A program made the translations under genes and the position numbers. From contig NZ_JAPZVQ010000001.1 of the NCBI RefSeq assembly GCF_027622945.1, positions 349,183 to 413,182 on the forward strand: DNA of 64,000 nucleotides, given 5' to 3'. The notes beneath the pieces were generated by a model. The model saw only the letters and a list, made by a program, of their open reading frames with translations, was not told the DNA's origin and did no database searches. Shown piece after piece: positions 40,114-47,547 of the stretch (positions are counted from its first letter, which is position 1; each line of letters opens with the position of its first letter). This DNA comes from Glycomyces lechevalierae. Its GTDB lineage: Bacteria; Actinomycetota; Actinomycetes; Mycobacteriales; Micromonosporaceae.

Positions 40114-40983
40114 CTATCGTTCGGTCAGCGCGCGGAGCAGGGGCTCGGGATCGACGCCCCTCGGGAAGTCGCTGACCTGGCCGTCGCCCGCTTCGACGAC
40201 GCGCCAGGTGCCGTCCGCGCGTTGGGCGAGGTCGGTGGTGACGAACGGGCACCCAAGGGCCGCAACGGCTTCCGCCACGCCCGCCAGGTCGGGTTCGACC
40301 ACCGTGCCGGGCTGGTCCGGATGCGGGCCGATCACGACCGGCTCGCCCCGGACCCACCATACGCGCGCCTCCGCCGCCCGCCCGCCGGTCCCGATGAACT
40401 CCTCGAAGGCGCGGACCACGAGCCCGCCCGCGAGGTCCGCGCCCTGGCGTTCGATGAAGCACGCTGCGGTGCTTCGCAAAGCGTCGGCATCAGCCAGGTC
40501 CGCGACGAAGAACGCCTCCAGCTCGCCCTTGCGGGACTTCACGTAGTCCTTGACCATCCCGGGCCCGCCCGGCAGCTCCCCCGCCATGGCCGCCAGCGCG
40601 TCCCTGTCGGGGACCTCGTTCGGCGCCAAGGGCATCCAGCGGGTCGCCGGGGTCAGGGCAGCGAAGGCGCGGTACCAGCCGGGGAGCTCGTGCGCCGTGC
40701 GGTACTGCTCGGGCGAGGTCTCCAAGTGGACGCCGCGGTCGGCGAGGGCGCGGTGCAGGGCCGCGTACTGTTCGCCGGTGGTCATCCAGCCGCGGTACCA
40801 GGCCGGGCCGAGGTCGGCCGGGACGCGGGCGGCGGCCCGTCCGGGCGCGCCGCCGGTGAGGGCGTCGTGGTCGACGAGCGCGGTCCGCGCGCCGAGCCCG
40901 ACCACAAGGGCCGCTTCGGCGGCGAAGTGCTCGTCGGGGCGGCGCGGCGCGAGCATGTCGGCGCAATACAGGACGGCGGTCAC
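40114..40983 (-). CDS. ATP-grasp domain protein (DUF4343-like)
   Basis: A 289-residue protein. The C-terminal half resembles an ATP-grasp fold: GPGMVKDYVKSRKG (the phosphate-binding loop and Lys), FEEFIGTGGRAAEARVWWVRGEPVVIG, and VVEAGDGQVSDFP, which carries the metal-binding acidic residues. The first half is a diverged N-domain. These proteins ligate carboxylates to amines or modify peptides; the partner substrate is unknown. GTG start. It is the first gene of a two-gene unit with the serine hydrolase, a pairing that could make and later open an amide or ester. Confidence 0.75.
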   Translation of the reverse strand: MTAVLYCADMLAPRRPDEHFAAEAALVVGLGARTALVDHDALTGGAPGRAAARVPADLGPAWYRGWMTTGEQYAALHRALADRGVHLETSPEQYRTAHELPGWYRAFAALTPATRWMPLAPNEVPDRDALAAMAGELPGGPGMVKDYVKSRKGELEAFFVADLADADALRSTAACFIERQGADLAGGLVVRAFEEFIGTGGRAAEARVWWVRGEPVVIGPHPDQPGTVVEPDLAGVAEAVAALGCPFVTTDLAQRADGTWRVVEAGDGQVSDFPRGVDPEPLLRALTER

Positions 40984-41009
40984 ACCGGCATGCTAACGGC
41001 CGCATGCCG

Positions 41010-41453
41010 TCAGGTGACGCCGCCGGAGGAGCGGCCGCTGCAGACCGCCGTCGAGGTGTCCGCCGTGCAGACCTCCACGCTCACCGCCAGGCCCTCGTCG
41101 AAGCTCAGGTTGAAGTCGGTGCACCGGCCGCTGCCGGAGCTGTAATAGGTCGCGGTGCCGTTGCCCGCCACGGTGAGTCGCGCGTACGTGCTGTACCCGT
41201 TCGGGTAGTGGTCGCAGACGAGGAAGTGCTCGCCGTCGGCGTTGAAGCGGGCCGAGACGCGGTTGCCCGAGGCCGAGCAAGTGGCGTAGACGTCCACGCC
41301 GCCGCTGTCGCCGCTGTCGGGGTTCTTGCCCTTGGTGCAGCTCCACGCCCGGGTTTCGGCCTGGGCGGGGGCGGCGGTCAGGGCCGCGCCGGTGAAGGCG
41401 AGGACCGCGGCGCCGGCCAGTGCGGCCCAGCGCGTGGTGAGGGTTCGCTGCAT
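41010..41453 (-). CDS. Secreted cysteine-rich protein of unknown function
   Basis: 147 residues with a clear signal peptide (RWAALAGAAVLAFTGAAL...APAQA, cleavage near residue 32). The mature part is about 115 residues with six cysteines (W-S-C, A-T-C, L-V-C, G-R-C, E-V-C, A-V-C), enough for three disulfides, in a Gly/Ser/Thr-rich, mostly beta-strand sequence. GGAGG precedes the ATG. I recognise no family; a cell-wall-associated or ligand-binding role is possible. It lies 26 bp from the ATP-grasp gene but has its own ribosome-binding site and signal. Confidence 0.75.
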   Translation of the reverse strand: MQRTLTTRWAALAGAAVLAFTGAALTAAPAQAETRAWSCTKGKNPDSGDSGGVDVYATCSASGNRVSARFNADGEHFLVCDHYPNGYSTYARLTVAGNGTATYYSSGSGRCTDFNLSFDEGLAVSVEVCTADTSTAVCSGRSSGGVT

Positions 41454-41522
41454 CGTTCCTCCTGCGGTGCGCGGCGTGCCCCTCGACGCTACCGGTGCCC
41501 CGCCGCGCGCGGGGTACGAGGT

Positions 41523-42797
41523 TCAGCGCACGGACTTGATGGGCCAGACCAGGATCCCGCCGAGGAGCGTCGCGACCGCGCTCAGCGCGTAGAGCGCGGT
41601 GTAGCCGCCGAACCCGGCCACGATCGGGGCGGCGAGGGCCGGGCCGAGGACCTGCGGTGCGGTGGAGGCGATGTTGATGATGCCGAGGTCCTTGGCGCGG
41701 TCGGCGGCGGCCGGGAGGACCTGGGTGATGAGGGCCTGATCGACGGAGAGGTAGATGCCGAACCCGGCGCCCATGATCGCGGCGGCGGCGATCGCGGCAG
41801 GCCAGGTGTGCCAGAACGTCAGGAGCAGCGCGGCCACGGTCATGACCGCAGAGGAGGCGACCACGAGCGGTTTGCGGCGGCCGATGCGATCGGAGAGCAC
41901 GCCGCCCGCGACGGCGGTCGCGATGACCCCGCCGGTGTAGAGCAGGGTGAGGATCAGGACGCCTTCGTCGGCGGTGTGCCCGGGGAACAGCGTCTCGTAG
42001 TGCACGGCGTCCTGCAGGAAGAACAGCAGGTAGAGCGTGCCGGTGGCGTTGCCGAGCATGACGAGGAAGCGCGTGGACCAGGCCCACGCGAAGTCGGGGT
42101 GGGCGCGGGGCGAGACCCAGAACGTGGCGAGGAGGGCCCGCCAGTCGAAGGGCGGGCGCGCGGCGCGCGGCAGCGGCGGGTCCGGTGTGGAGAGTGTGAA
42201 CGGGAGGGCCATCGCCAAGGCGGCCAGGCCGATCACGAGGTAGCCGGTGGGGATGTCGGTGACGAGCATGGTCACGATGACCGCGCCCACGACGAGTCCG
42301 AGAGCCTGGGGGAAGCCGATCCAGCCGGAGACGACGGCGCGCTGGCGCACGGGCACGTGGTCGGGGATGCCGGCGTTGAGGCTGGCATACCCGGCGTTGA
42401 GGGCGGCTTGGGCGAGGCACCAGCACAGGAGCACGCCGAGGACGGTGGTCTGGAGGCCGAGGAGGTAGAGGCCGGCCGCGCCGACCGCGATGCCGCCGAG
42501 CGTCCAGGGGTGGCGGCGGCCGAAGCGGCCGGTGGTGCGGTCGGAGAGCGCCCCGGCGAGGGGGTTGGCGACGACGGCGACGAGCGCGCCGAAGCCGGTG
42601 ACGAGGCCGAACGCGGCGACCTTGCCGTCGGGGTCGATCTCGGCGAGCTGGAGCGGCAGGAGCACCTGGATCGGGGTGAAGAAGGCCATGTAGAGGCCGA
42701 GCATCCCGGTGGTGATGCCGCCGATCCAGGCTTTGCCCACATTGCGCTCGGGTTCGGCGAGGGCGGCGGGCGGAGGGGCTGCGGGCGCGGTGGTCAC
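41523..42797 (-). CDS. MFS sugar transporter-like protein next to GH1 beta-glucosidase
   Basis: 424 residues with 12 hydrophobic segments. GALSDRTTGRFGRRHPWTLGG after helix 2 is the GPH/MFS-type loop, and the second half repeats it as GVLSDRIGRRKPLVVAS. The GTG start overlaps the stop of the GH1 beta-glucosidase gene by 4 nt, so they are co-transcribed. A transporter linked to GH1 probably imports a beta-linked disaccharide such as cellobiose or gentiobiose; this rests on context. It lacks a nearby ABC system, which makes the import role more likely. Confidence 0.87.
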   Translation of the reverse strand: MTTAPAAPPPAALAEPERNVGKAWIGGITTGMLGLYMAFFTPIQVLLPLQLAEIDPDGKVAAFGLVTGFGALVAVVANPLAGALSDRTTGRFGRRHPWTLGGIAVGAAGLYLLGLQTTVLGVLLCWCLAQAALNAGYASLNAGIPDHVPVRQRAVVSGWIGFPQALGLVVGAVIVTMLVTDIPTGYLVIGLAALAMALPFTLSTPDPPLPRAARPPFDWRALLATFWVSPRAHPDFAWAWSTRFLVMLGNATGTLYLLFFLQDAVHYETLFPGHTADEGVLILTLLYTGGVIATAVAGGVLSDRIGRRKPLVVASSAVMTVAALLLTFWHTWPAAIAAAAIMGAGFGIYLSVDQALITQVLPAAADRAKDLGIINIASTAPQVLGPALAAPIVAGFGGYTALYALSAVATLLGGILVWPIKSVR

Positions 42798-44245
42798 GGG
42801 CGTCTGCCGTCGCTCGGCTCTTGCGTCGCTTCGCTGCGCTGCTCGCTCTGCTTCTGCATCGCTCCGCTGCGCTCCGCGCTCTGCCCCTGCATCGCTCCGC
42901 TTCGCTGCGCGATGTGCCCGCGGTACCAGTCGAAGGAGGCCTTCGGGGTGCGGTCCTGGGTCTCGGGGTCGACGTGCACGAGGCCGAAGCGCTGGTGGTA
43001 GCCCTCGGCCCATTCGAAGTTGTCGAGGAGGGTCCACACGAGGTAGCCGCGCACGTCCGCGCCGAGGGCGATCGCGGCGTCGAGCGCTTCCACATGCGCC
43101 GCAAGGTAGTCGATACGGTCCTGGTCGGGGATCGAGCCGTCGGCGGCGGGCGGCACGGTGTAGGAGCAGCCGTTCTCGGTGACCCACAAGGGAGGCAGGG
43201 CGGTGCCGTAGTCGTGGGTGAGCTCCACGAGAGTCTGGGTGAGGCCCGAAGGGATGACGGGCCAGTCGAAGTCGGTGGTCTTGACGTCGTCGAACTCGAC
43301 GATGTCGAAGGGCAGGGGCGCGCCGGGCGGGGCGGCGGTGAGGCGGGTCGGGTTGTAGTAGTTGACGCCGAGGCCGTCGAGGGGCTGCCCGATGGCGTCG
43401 AGGTCGCCGTCCTTCACGAACGGCAGGGCGTCGATCCCGAAGGCGGAGAGGTCCGGGTAGCGGCCGTGCACCACGGGGTCGGTGAACAGGCGGCGGTGGA
43501 GCAGGTCGTAGGCCGCGGCCGCGCGCTCGTCGTCCTCGTCGTCGGAGGCGGGGATCGCGGGCGTGTAGCTGTTGGTGAGCATGACGAACGGCGCGCCCGC
43601 CGCGCGCAGGGCGCTCGTGGCGAGGCCGTGGCCGAGGAGCTGGTGGTGGGCGGCGGGGAGCGCGTCGAGCAGGAGGGTGTGCCCGGGGGCGTGCTGGCCG
43701 AGCGCGTAGCCGAGGGCCATGTGCTCGAAGGGCTCGTTCAGGGTGATCCAGTGACGCACGCGGTCGCCGAGGCGCTCGGCGCAGATCGCGGCGTACTCGG
43801 CGAAGCGGTGCGCGGTGTCGCGGTCGAGCCAGCCTCCGGGGTTTCCAGAAGCGCTGTCCTCGAGGGGCTGCGGGAGGTCCCAGTGGTAGAGGGTCGCCAT
43901 GGGGGCGATCCCGGCGGCGAGGAGGCCGTCGACGAGGCGGTCGTAGAAGTCGAGCCCGGCCGAGTTGGCCGGGCCGGTGCCGCCGGGGCGCACGCGGGGC
44001 CAGGCGATGGAGAAGCGGTAGACGTCGATGCCGAGGTCGCGCATGAGGGCGATGTCCTCGGGGTAGCGGCGGTAGTGGTCGCAGGCGGTGGCGGCGGTGT
44101 GGCCGTCGCGGATCTTCCCGGGCGTGCCGGCGTAGGTGTCCCAGACGGACGGCCCGCGGCCGTCCTCGGTCGTGGCGCCTTCGATCTGGAAGGCCGAAGT
44201 GGCCACCCCCCAAGCGAAGTCGGGCAGACGCGGCGTTGCGGCCAC
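42794..44245 (-). CDS. GH1 beta-glucosidase with a repeated C-terminal tail
   Basis: About 483 residues. The GH1 barrel has FAWGVATSAFQIEGA at the N-terminus, the acid/base E171 in TLNEPFEH and the nucleophile E357 in VTENG. WTLLDNFEWAEGY and FDWYRGHIA close the fold at about residue 446. The last 37 residues are three imperfect 11-residue repeats (RSGAMQGQSAE, RSGAMQKQSEQ, RSEATQEPSDG), which are not part of GH1. No signal peptide, so it is intracellular. GGAGG sits 5 bases before the GTG at 44245; the GTG at 44251 overlaps it. Confidence 0.94.
   Translation of the reverse strand: MAATPRLPDFAWGVATSAFQIEGATTEDGRGPSVWDTYAGTPGKIRDGHTAATACDHYRRYPEDIALMRDLGIDVYRFSIAWPRVRPGGTGPANSAGLDFYDRLVDGLLAAGIAPMATLYHWDLPQPLEDSASGNPGGWLDRDTAHRFAEYAAICAERLGDRVRHWITLNEPFEHMALGYALGQHAPGHTLLLDALPAAHHQLLGHGLATSALRAAGAPFVMLTNSYTPAIPASDDEDDERAAAAYDLLHRRLFTDPVVHGRYPDLSAFGIDALPFVKDGDLDAIGQPLDGLGVNYYNPTRLTAAPPGAPLPFDIVEFDDVKTTDFDWPVIPSGLTQTLVELTHDYGTALPPLWVTENGCSYTVPPAADGSIPDQDRIDYLAAHVEALDAAIALGADVRGYLVWTLLDNFEWAEGYHQRFGLVHVDPETQDRTPKASFDWYRGHIAQRSGAMQGQSAERSGAMQKQSEQRSEATQEPSDGRRP
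42812..42910. repeat. 33-bp tandem repeat, three copies, in the GH1 tail
   Basis: Copies at 42812, 42845 and 42878, each 33 bp (11 codons), with scattered substitutions. The unit reads as hydrophilic RSxxxQxxSxx residues in the GH1 frame and ends 14 bp before the start codon of the overlapping MFS gene. Confidence 0.8.
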
Positions 44246-44365
44246 TGGCACCTCCGAGCGTGACGTGAGTAACTTTTGCGAACATACCGCAGGGCGACTC
44301 GTCCATGGCCACTCGGAGGCGCAGAGTTTCCGGCCAGGCTCGAAAGGACGGCGGGCACGACGATA

Positions 44366-44393
44366 CCGCCCAGCCTCGATTGAGGCTGGGCGG
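44366..44393. terminator. Terminator of TIG-domain gene
   Basis: CCGCCCAGCCTC and its exact complement with a GATT loop, 23 bp past the stop codon of the minus-strand TIG gene and upstream of the GH1 gene. Confidence 0.85.
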
Positions 44394-44416
44394 CAACGAC
44401 CGTTCGCGTCCCGCCG

Positions 44417-44722
44417 TCAGGAACGGACGCTGAACTTGATCCGGTTGCTCTCACCGGTCCGGTTCGAGACCAGGATCTGCCCGCCCCCGGCCGGCAGCCC
44501 GCGCGGGACCCGCACCTTCACCTGGTCGTCCGCGCCGCGCTGGACGATCTCGCCGCGGCGGATCTCCTGGCCGACCTGGAAGTTGCACTTGTCCACCGAT
44601 GCCAGGTGGCGGCCCCTGACGGTGATCGTGTCACCTTCTCGGCCCGACTCCGGCGACGCCTCGCTGATGTCCGGCGCCGGGTAGGCCTCGTCGAGTTCGG
44701 GCCGCTGCTGTGCCTGTGTCAT
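44417..44722 (-). CDS. Single IPT/TIG-domain protein
   Basis: A 101-residue protein. Residues about 18-100 form one Ig-like TIG domain with the standard PDISEASPESGREGDTITVRG start, VDKCNFQVG in the middle and GGGQILVSNRTG near the end. No signal peptide or membrane segment, so it is cytoplasmic. TIG domains alone usually bind DNA, glycans or partner proteins; single-domain versions are poorly studied. A purine-rich ribosome-binding site precedes the ATG. The 162 bp between it and helR contain no gene I can support. Confidence 0.75.
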   Translation of the reverse strand: MTQAQQRPELDEAYPAPDISEASPESGREGDTITVRGRHLASVDKCNFQVGQEIRRGEIVQRGADDQVKVRVPRGLPAGGGQILVSNRTGESNRIKFSVRS

Positions 44723-44884
44723 CTCTTCTTCCCCCGTTCGATGACGCTCATTGATATGAGCGCCGCTCGCAAAGAAGTCTGGCGGAATCGGCCCCGGTAT
44801 GGACGGAGTCCGCGAAATGCGAACTGTCAGGAAGCCGACAGCAGCGTCCTGCCGATCCCGTCTGCGCCGACCGGTCCTCGTTCG

Positions 44885-47038
44885 TCAAGCGCCCGTGAGG
44901 ATCACGAGCTTCTGGGTCGCGCGGGTCATCGCCACGTAGCGGTCGACGGCGCCTTCGATGCCGCCGCCGAAGTGCTGCGGGTCGAGGAGCACGACGAGGT
45001 CGAACTCGAGGCCCTTCGCGAGCACCGGGGTGAGCGTGCGGACGCGGGCGGATTCGTCGTCCTCCAAGGGGTCCGCGCTGATGACGCAGGCGGTCCCTTC
45101 GGCGTGCTCGGCGAGCCAGCCGTCGAGGATCGCGTCGAGCTCCCACGTGGAGCCGTACTGGACGGGGACGCCGCTGCTGCGGATCGAGACGGGCACGTTG
45201 GCGTCCGGGATCGCGGTGCGGATGACCTGCTCGGCCTCGGCCATGACCTCCTCGGGCGTGCGGTAGTTGATGCTCAAGGCGGCCAGGCGCACGTGGTTGA
45301 GGCCGATGCGCTCCAGCCGCTCGTTCCAGGACTCGGTGAAGCCGTGCCGGGCCTGGGCGCGGTCGCCGACGATCGTGAAGCTCCGGGAGGGGCAGCGGCG
45401 CAGCAGCATCTGCCATTCGGCGTCGGTCAGCTCTTGGGCTTCATCGACGATGACGTGCGCGAACGGCCCGGCGAGCGGGTCGGCCTCGGCGGCCTCCAGG
45501 TCCTCGTAGTGGACGAGGGCGTCCTGCAGGTCCGCACCCTTGAGCATGATCATCGCGCCCTCGTTGTCGTCCTCCGCTTCGAGGAGGTCGCCCACGACGC
45601 GCCCGATGGTCTCGCGTTCGGAGGCGATCTCGGCCTCCCGGCGGCGGGCGAGCCGCGAGGCCTCGGGGTCGCCGAGGCGGTGCCGGGCGGCGTCGAGGAG
45701 CGGCAGGTCCGCGGTGGTCCAGGCCTTCGGGTCCTCGCGGTAGAGCAGCGCGATCTGGTCCTCGTCGAGCCAGGGGGCGCACATGCGCAGGAAGTCGGGG
45801 ACGGCCCACAGGGCCGCCACGAGGTCGGTGGGCTCGATGACAGGCCAGGCCTTGTCGAAGGCCTTGACGAGGTCCCGGTCGCGCGCGAGCGAGCGGCGCA
45901 GCAGGTCCTCGTCGATCTCGTCCTCGTCGTGCTTCTCTGCGATGATCGCCACCAGTTCGTCCCAGATCTGTTCGCGCGCTTCGTTGTGCGGCGTGCCGAG
46001 GCCCGCCGCGTCGAACGCGTCGGCCCAGTCGTCGGCGCCGATCTCGACCTCGCCCCAGTGGGTTTCGACGGCCAGCTCCGCGACGGGCGGGCGCTCGTAG
46101 CGGCGCACGGCCGGCTCGATCGCCTTCACCATGTCCGCGCCGAGCTTCAGGGCGGCGACGGCGGGGTCCGCCTCGTCCGGCGCGTCCTCGCCCTCCGGCT
46201 GGAGATCGCGGACGGTGCAGGTCTGCACGCCCTCCTCGCCGAGGCTGGGCAGGACGTCGGCGACGTACGCCAGGTACGGCTGGTGGGGGCCGACGAAGAG
46301 GACGCCGCCCTTGTGGTGGCCCACGCGCGGGTCGGAGTACAGCAGGTAGGCGGCGCGGTGCAGGGCGACGACGGTCTTGCCGGTGCCGGGGCCGCCGTCG
46401 ACCACGAGCGTGCCGCTCGCCCCGGCGCGGATGACGGCGTCCTGGTCGGTCTGGATGGTGCCGAGCACGTCGCGCATCCGCTCCGAGCGGCCGGCGCCGA
46501 GGCTCGCGATGAACGCCGACTGGTCGTCAAGGGCCGCATGGTTCTCGAGGCCTTCCGCGGTGAAGACCTCCTCCCAGTAGTCGCTGACGCGGCCGCGGGT
46601 CCAGCGGTAGCGGCGGCGGCTCGCCAGCCCCATCGGGTCGGCGTGGGTCGCACCGAAGAACGGCTCGGCGGCGGGCGAGCGCCAGTCGAGCAGCAGCCGG
46701 CGGCCATCGCCGTCGGTGAGCCCGAGACGCCCGATGTAGACGGTCTCGCCCTCGGTGGTGACGGTCCGGCCGAGGCACAGGTCCAGACCGAAGCGGCGGA
46801 GTGCGCCGAGCCGCCCGGTCAACCGGTGGATCTCCCGGTCCCGGTCGGCGGCGGCCTGCCCCGTCCCGCCCGGGGCCTTCCGGGCGGCGTCGAGGCGGTC
46901 GGTGATCTCGGCGATCGACTCCTCCAGGCTCGCCGCGATCGCGGCGAAATGGCGCTCGTCATCGGCGATGAGCTTCGGGTCGGCCTTCGCCGCGAGGCGG
47001 TCGGGCAGTTGGAAGGCACTGGACGGCGTTGCACGCAT
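44885..47038 (-). CDS. helR: RNA polymerase recycling motor ATPase HelR (HelD-like UvrD/Rep helicase)
   Basis: 717 residues, the length of actinobacterial HelR. An N-terminal helical secondary-channel arm (about 1-90) precedes a UvrD/Rep-like ATPase: Walker A GGPGTGKT (215-222), Walker B VIVDEAQELTDAEW, motif III-like GDRAQARHGF and the C-terminal VAMTRATQKLVILTG. HelR removes RNA polymerase stalled on DNA and protects it from rifamycins. The ATG at 47038 is chosen; upstream in-frame codons run through the leader. It is divergent from the mutasome operon. I found no rifamycin-associated palindrome upstream. Confidence 0.92.
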   Translation of the reverse strand: MRATPSSAFQLPDRLAAKADPKLIADDERHFAAIAASLEESIAEITDRLDAARKAPGGTGQAAADRDREIHRLTGRLGALRRFGLDLCLGRTVTTEGETVYIGRLGLTDGDGRRLLLDWRSPAAEPFFGATHADPMGLASRRRYRWTRGRVSDYWEEVFTAEGLENHAALDDQSAFIASLGAGRSERMRDVLGTIQTDQDAVIRAGASGTLVVDGGPGTGKTVVALHRAAYLLYSDPRVGHHKGGVLFVGPHQPYLAYVADVLPSLGEEGVQTCTVRDLQPEGEDAPDEADPAVAALKLGADMVKAIEPAVRRYERPPVAELAVETHWGEVEIGADDWADAFDAAGLGTPHNEAREQIWDELVAIIAEKHDEDEIDEDLLRRSLARDRDLVKAFDKAWPVIEPTDLVAALWAVPDFLRMCAPWLDEDQIALLYREDPKAWTTADLPLLDAARHRLGDPEASRLARRREAEIASERETIGRVVGDLLEAEDDNEGAMIMLKGADLQDALVHYEDLEAAEADPLAGPFAHVIVDEAQELTDAEWQMLLRRCPSRSFTIVGDRAQARHGFTESWNERLERIGLNHVRLAALSINYRTPEEVMAEAEQVIRTAIPDANVPVSIRSSGVPVQYGSTWELDAILDGWLAEHAEGTACVISADPLEDDESARVRTLTPVLAKGLEFDLVVLLDPQHFGGGIEGAVDRYVAMTRATQKLVILTGA

Positions 47039-47244
47039 GCTGACTCCCACGTGGATTCCGGCTTGAGAGACGATTGTGCACCCCTCTGACCTGCAAAAAC
47101 TCACCCCGGTGCACCCTTGCCCGGCACCCCCGCGATATATTCTGAAGTGGGAAGAGGCGCAGGCCCTTCCCTTTCGCATTTCCAGGGCAGCACCGCCAGC
47201 AGCATCGCCAGGGCCCCAAGAGGCCGGCACAGCAGCAGCACCAC

Positions 47245-47262
47245 AGGGGCCGGAAGGCCCCT
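47245..47262. other. Stable small hairpin in the helR/imuA' gap
   Basis: AGGGGCC-GGAA-GGCCCCT: a perfect 7-bp stem capped by a GGAA tetraloop on the plus strand (TTCC loop on the minus strand). It is 207 bp upstream of helR. Confidence 0.45.
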
Positions 47263-47464
47263 TTCGCGTTCCCGGAGCCGAGGAGCCGCGCGCGGCAGCG
47301 CCGTCGCTGCGCTACCGCCGCTGACGGCCCGGTCGTTCGGGCGCTTTCCACGCGACGCGATCGCGCCGGGCCGGGATGGCCCGATCATCGCGGAACGACG
47401 TTTTCGTGGCCATTACATGCCATGCGACCTGGGCCGGGTTGTGGGAGTCCGCCAGGAGATTTAT

Positions 47465-47480
47465 CAAACACCTGTTTGAG
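47465..47480 (+). promoter_or_regulatory. SOS (LexA) box of the mutasome operon
   Basis: TCAAACACCTGTTTGA, a perfect 16-bp palindrome matching the actinobacterial LexA consensus TCGAAC-N4-GTTCGA except for one transition in each arm. It lies 68 bp upstream of the imuA' start codon. A weaker TCGAAC-N4-GTATCA follows on the opposite strand at 47515-47530. Confidence 0.85.
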
Positions 47481-47547
47481 GTTGCGCGCCGTCCGCAGTT
47501 CGGTATGTTGATCTTGATACACATGTTCGACAGATACGGGGGAACTG

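Larger units (their letters stand above)
47039..47547. other. 508-bp non-coding region between helR and imuA'
   Basis: No open frame here has a credible start, ribosome-binding site and codon pattern. It contains GTGCACCC at 47076 and 47109 (33 bp apart) near helR, a direct repeat CTTTCGC[AG]TT[TC]CC at 47171 and 47261, a hairpin at 47245, and the SOS box at 47465. This is enough structure for a regulated helR leader or a small RNA, but neither can be shown by eye. Confidence 0.5.

Noticed and set aside
47039-47240. Possible rifamycin-associated element upstream of helR
   Set aside because: I looked for the known GGGGCTTGC-type palindrome and did not find it; the GC-rich hairpin at 47245 has a different sequence.
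47039-47547. Short open frames on both strands in the helR/imuA' gap
   Set aside because: None has a convincing ribosome-binding site, start or protein-like composition; several overlap the SOS box.
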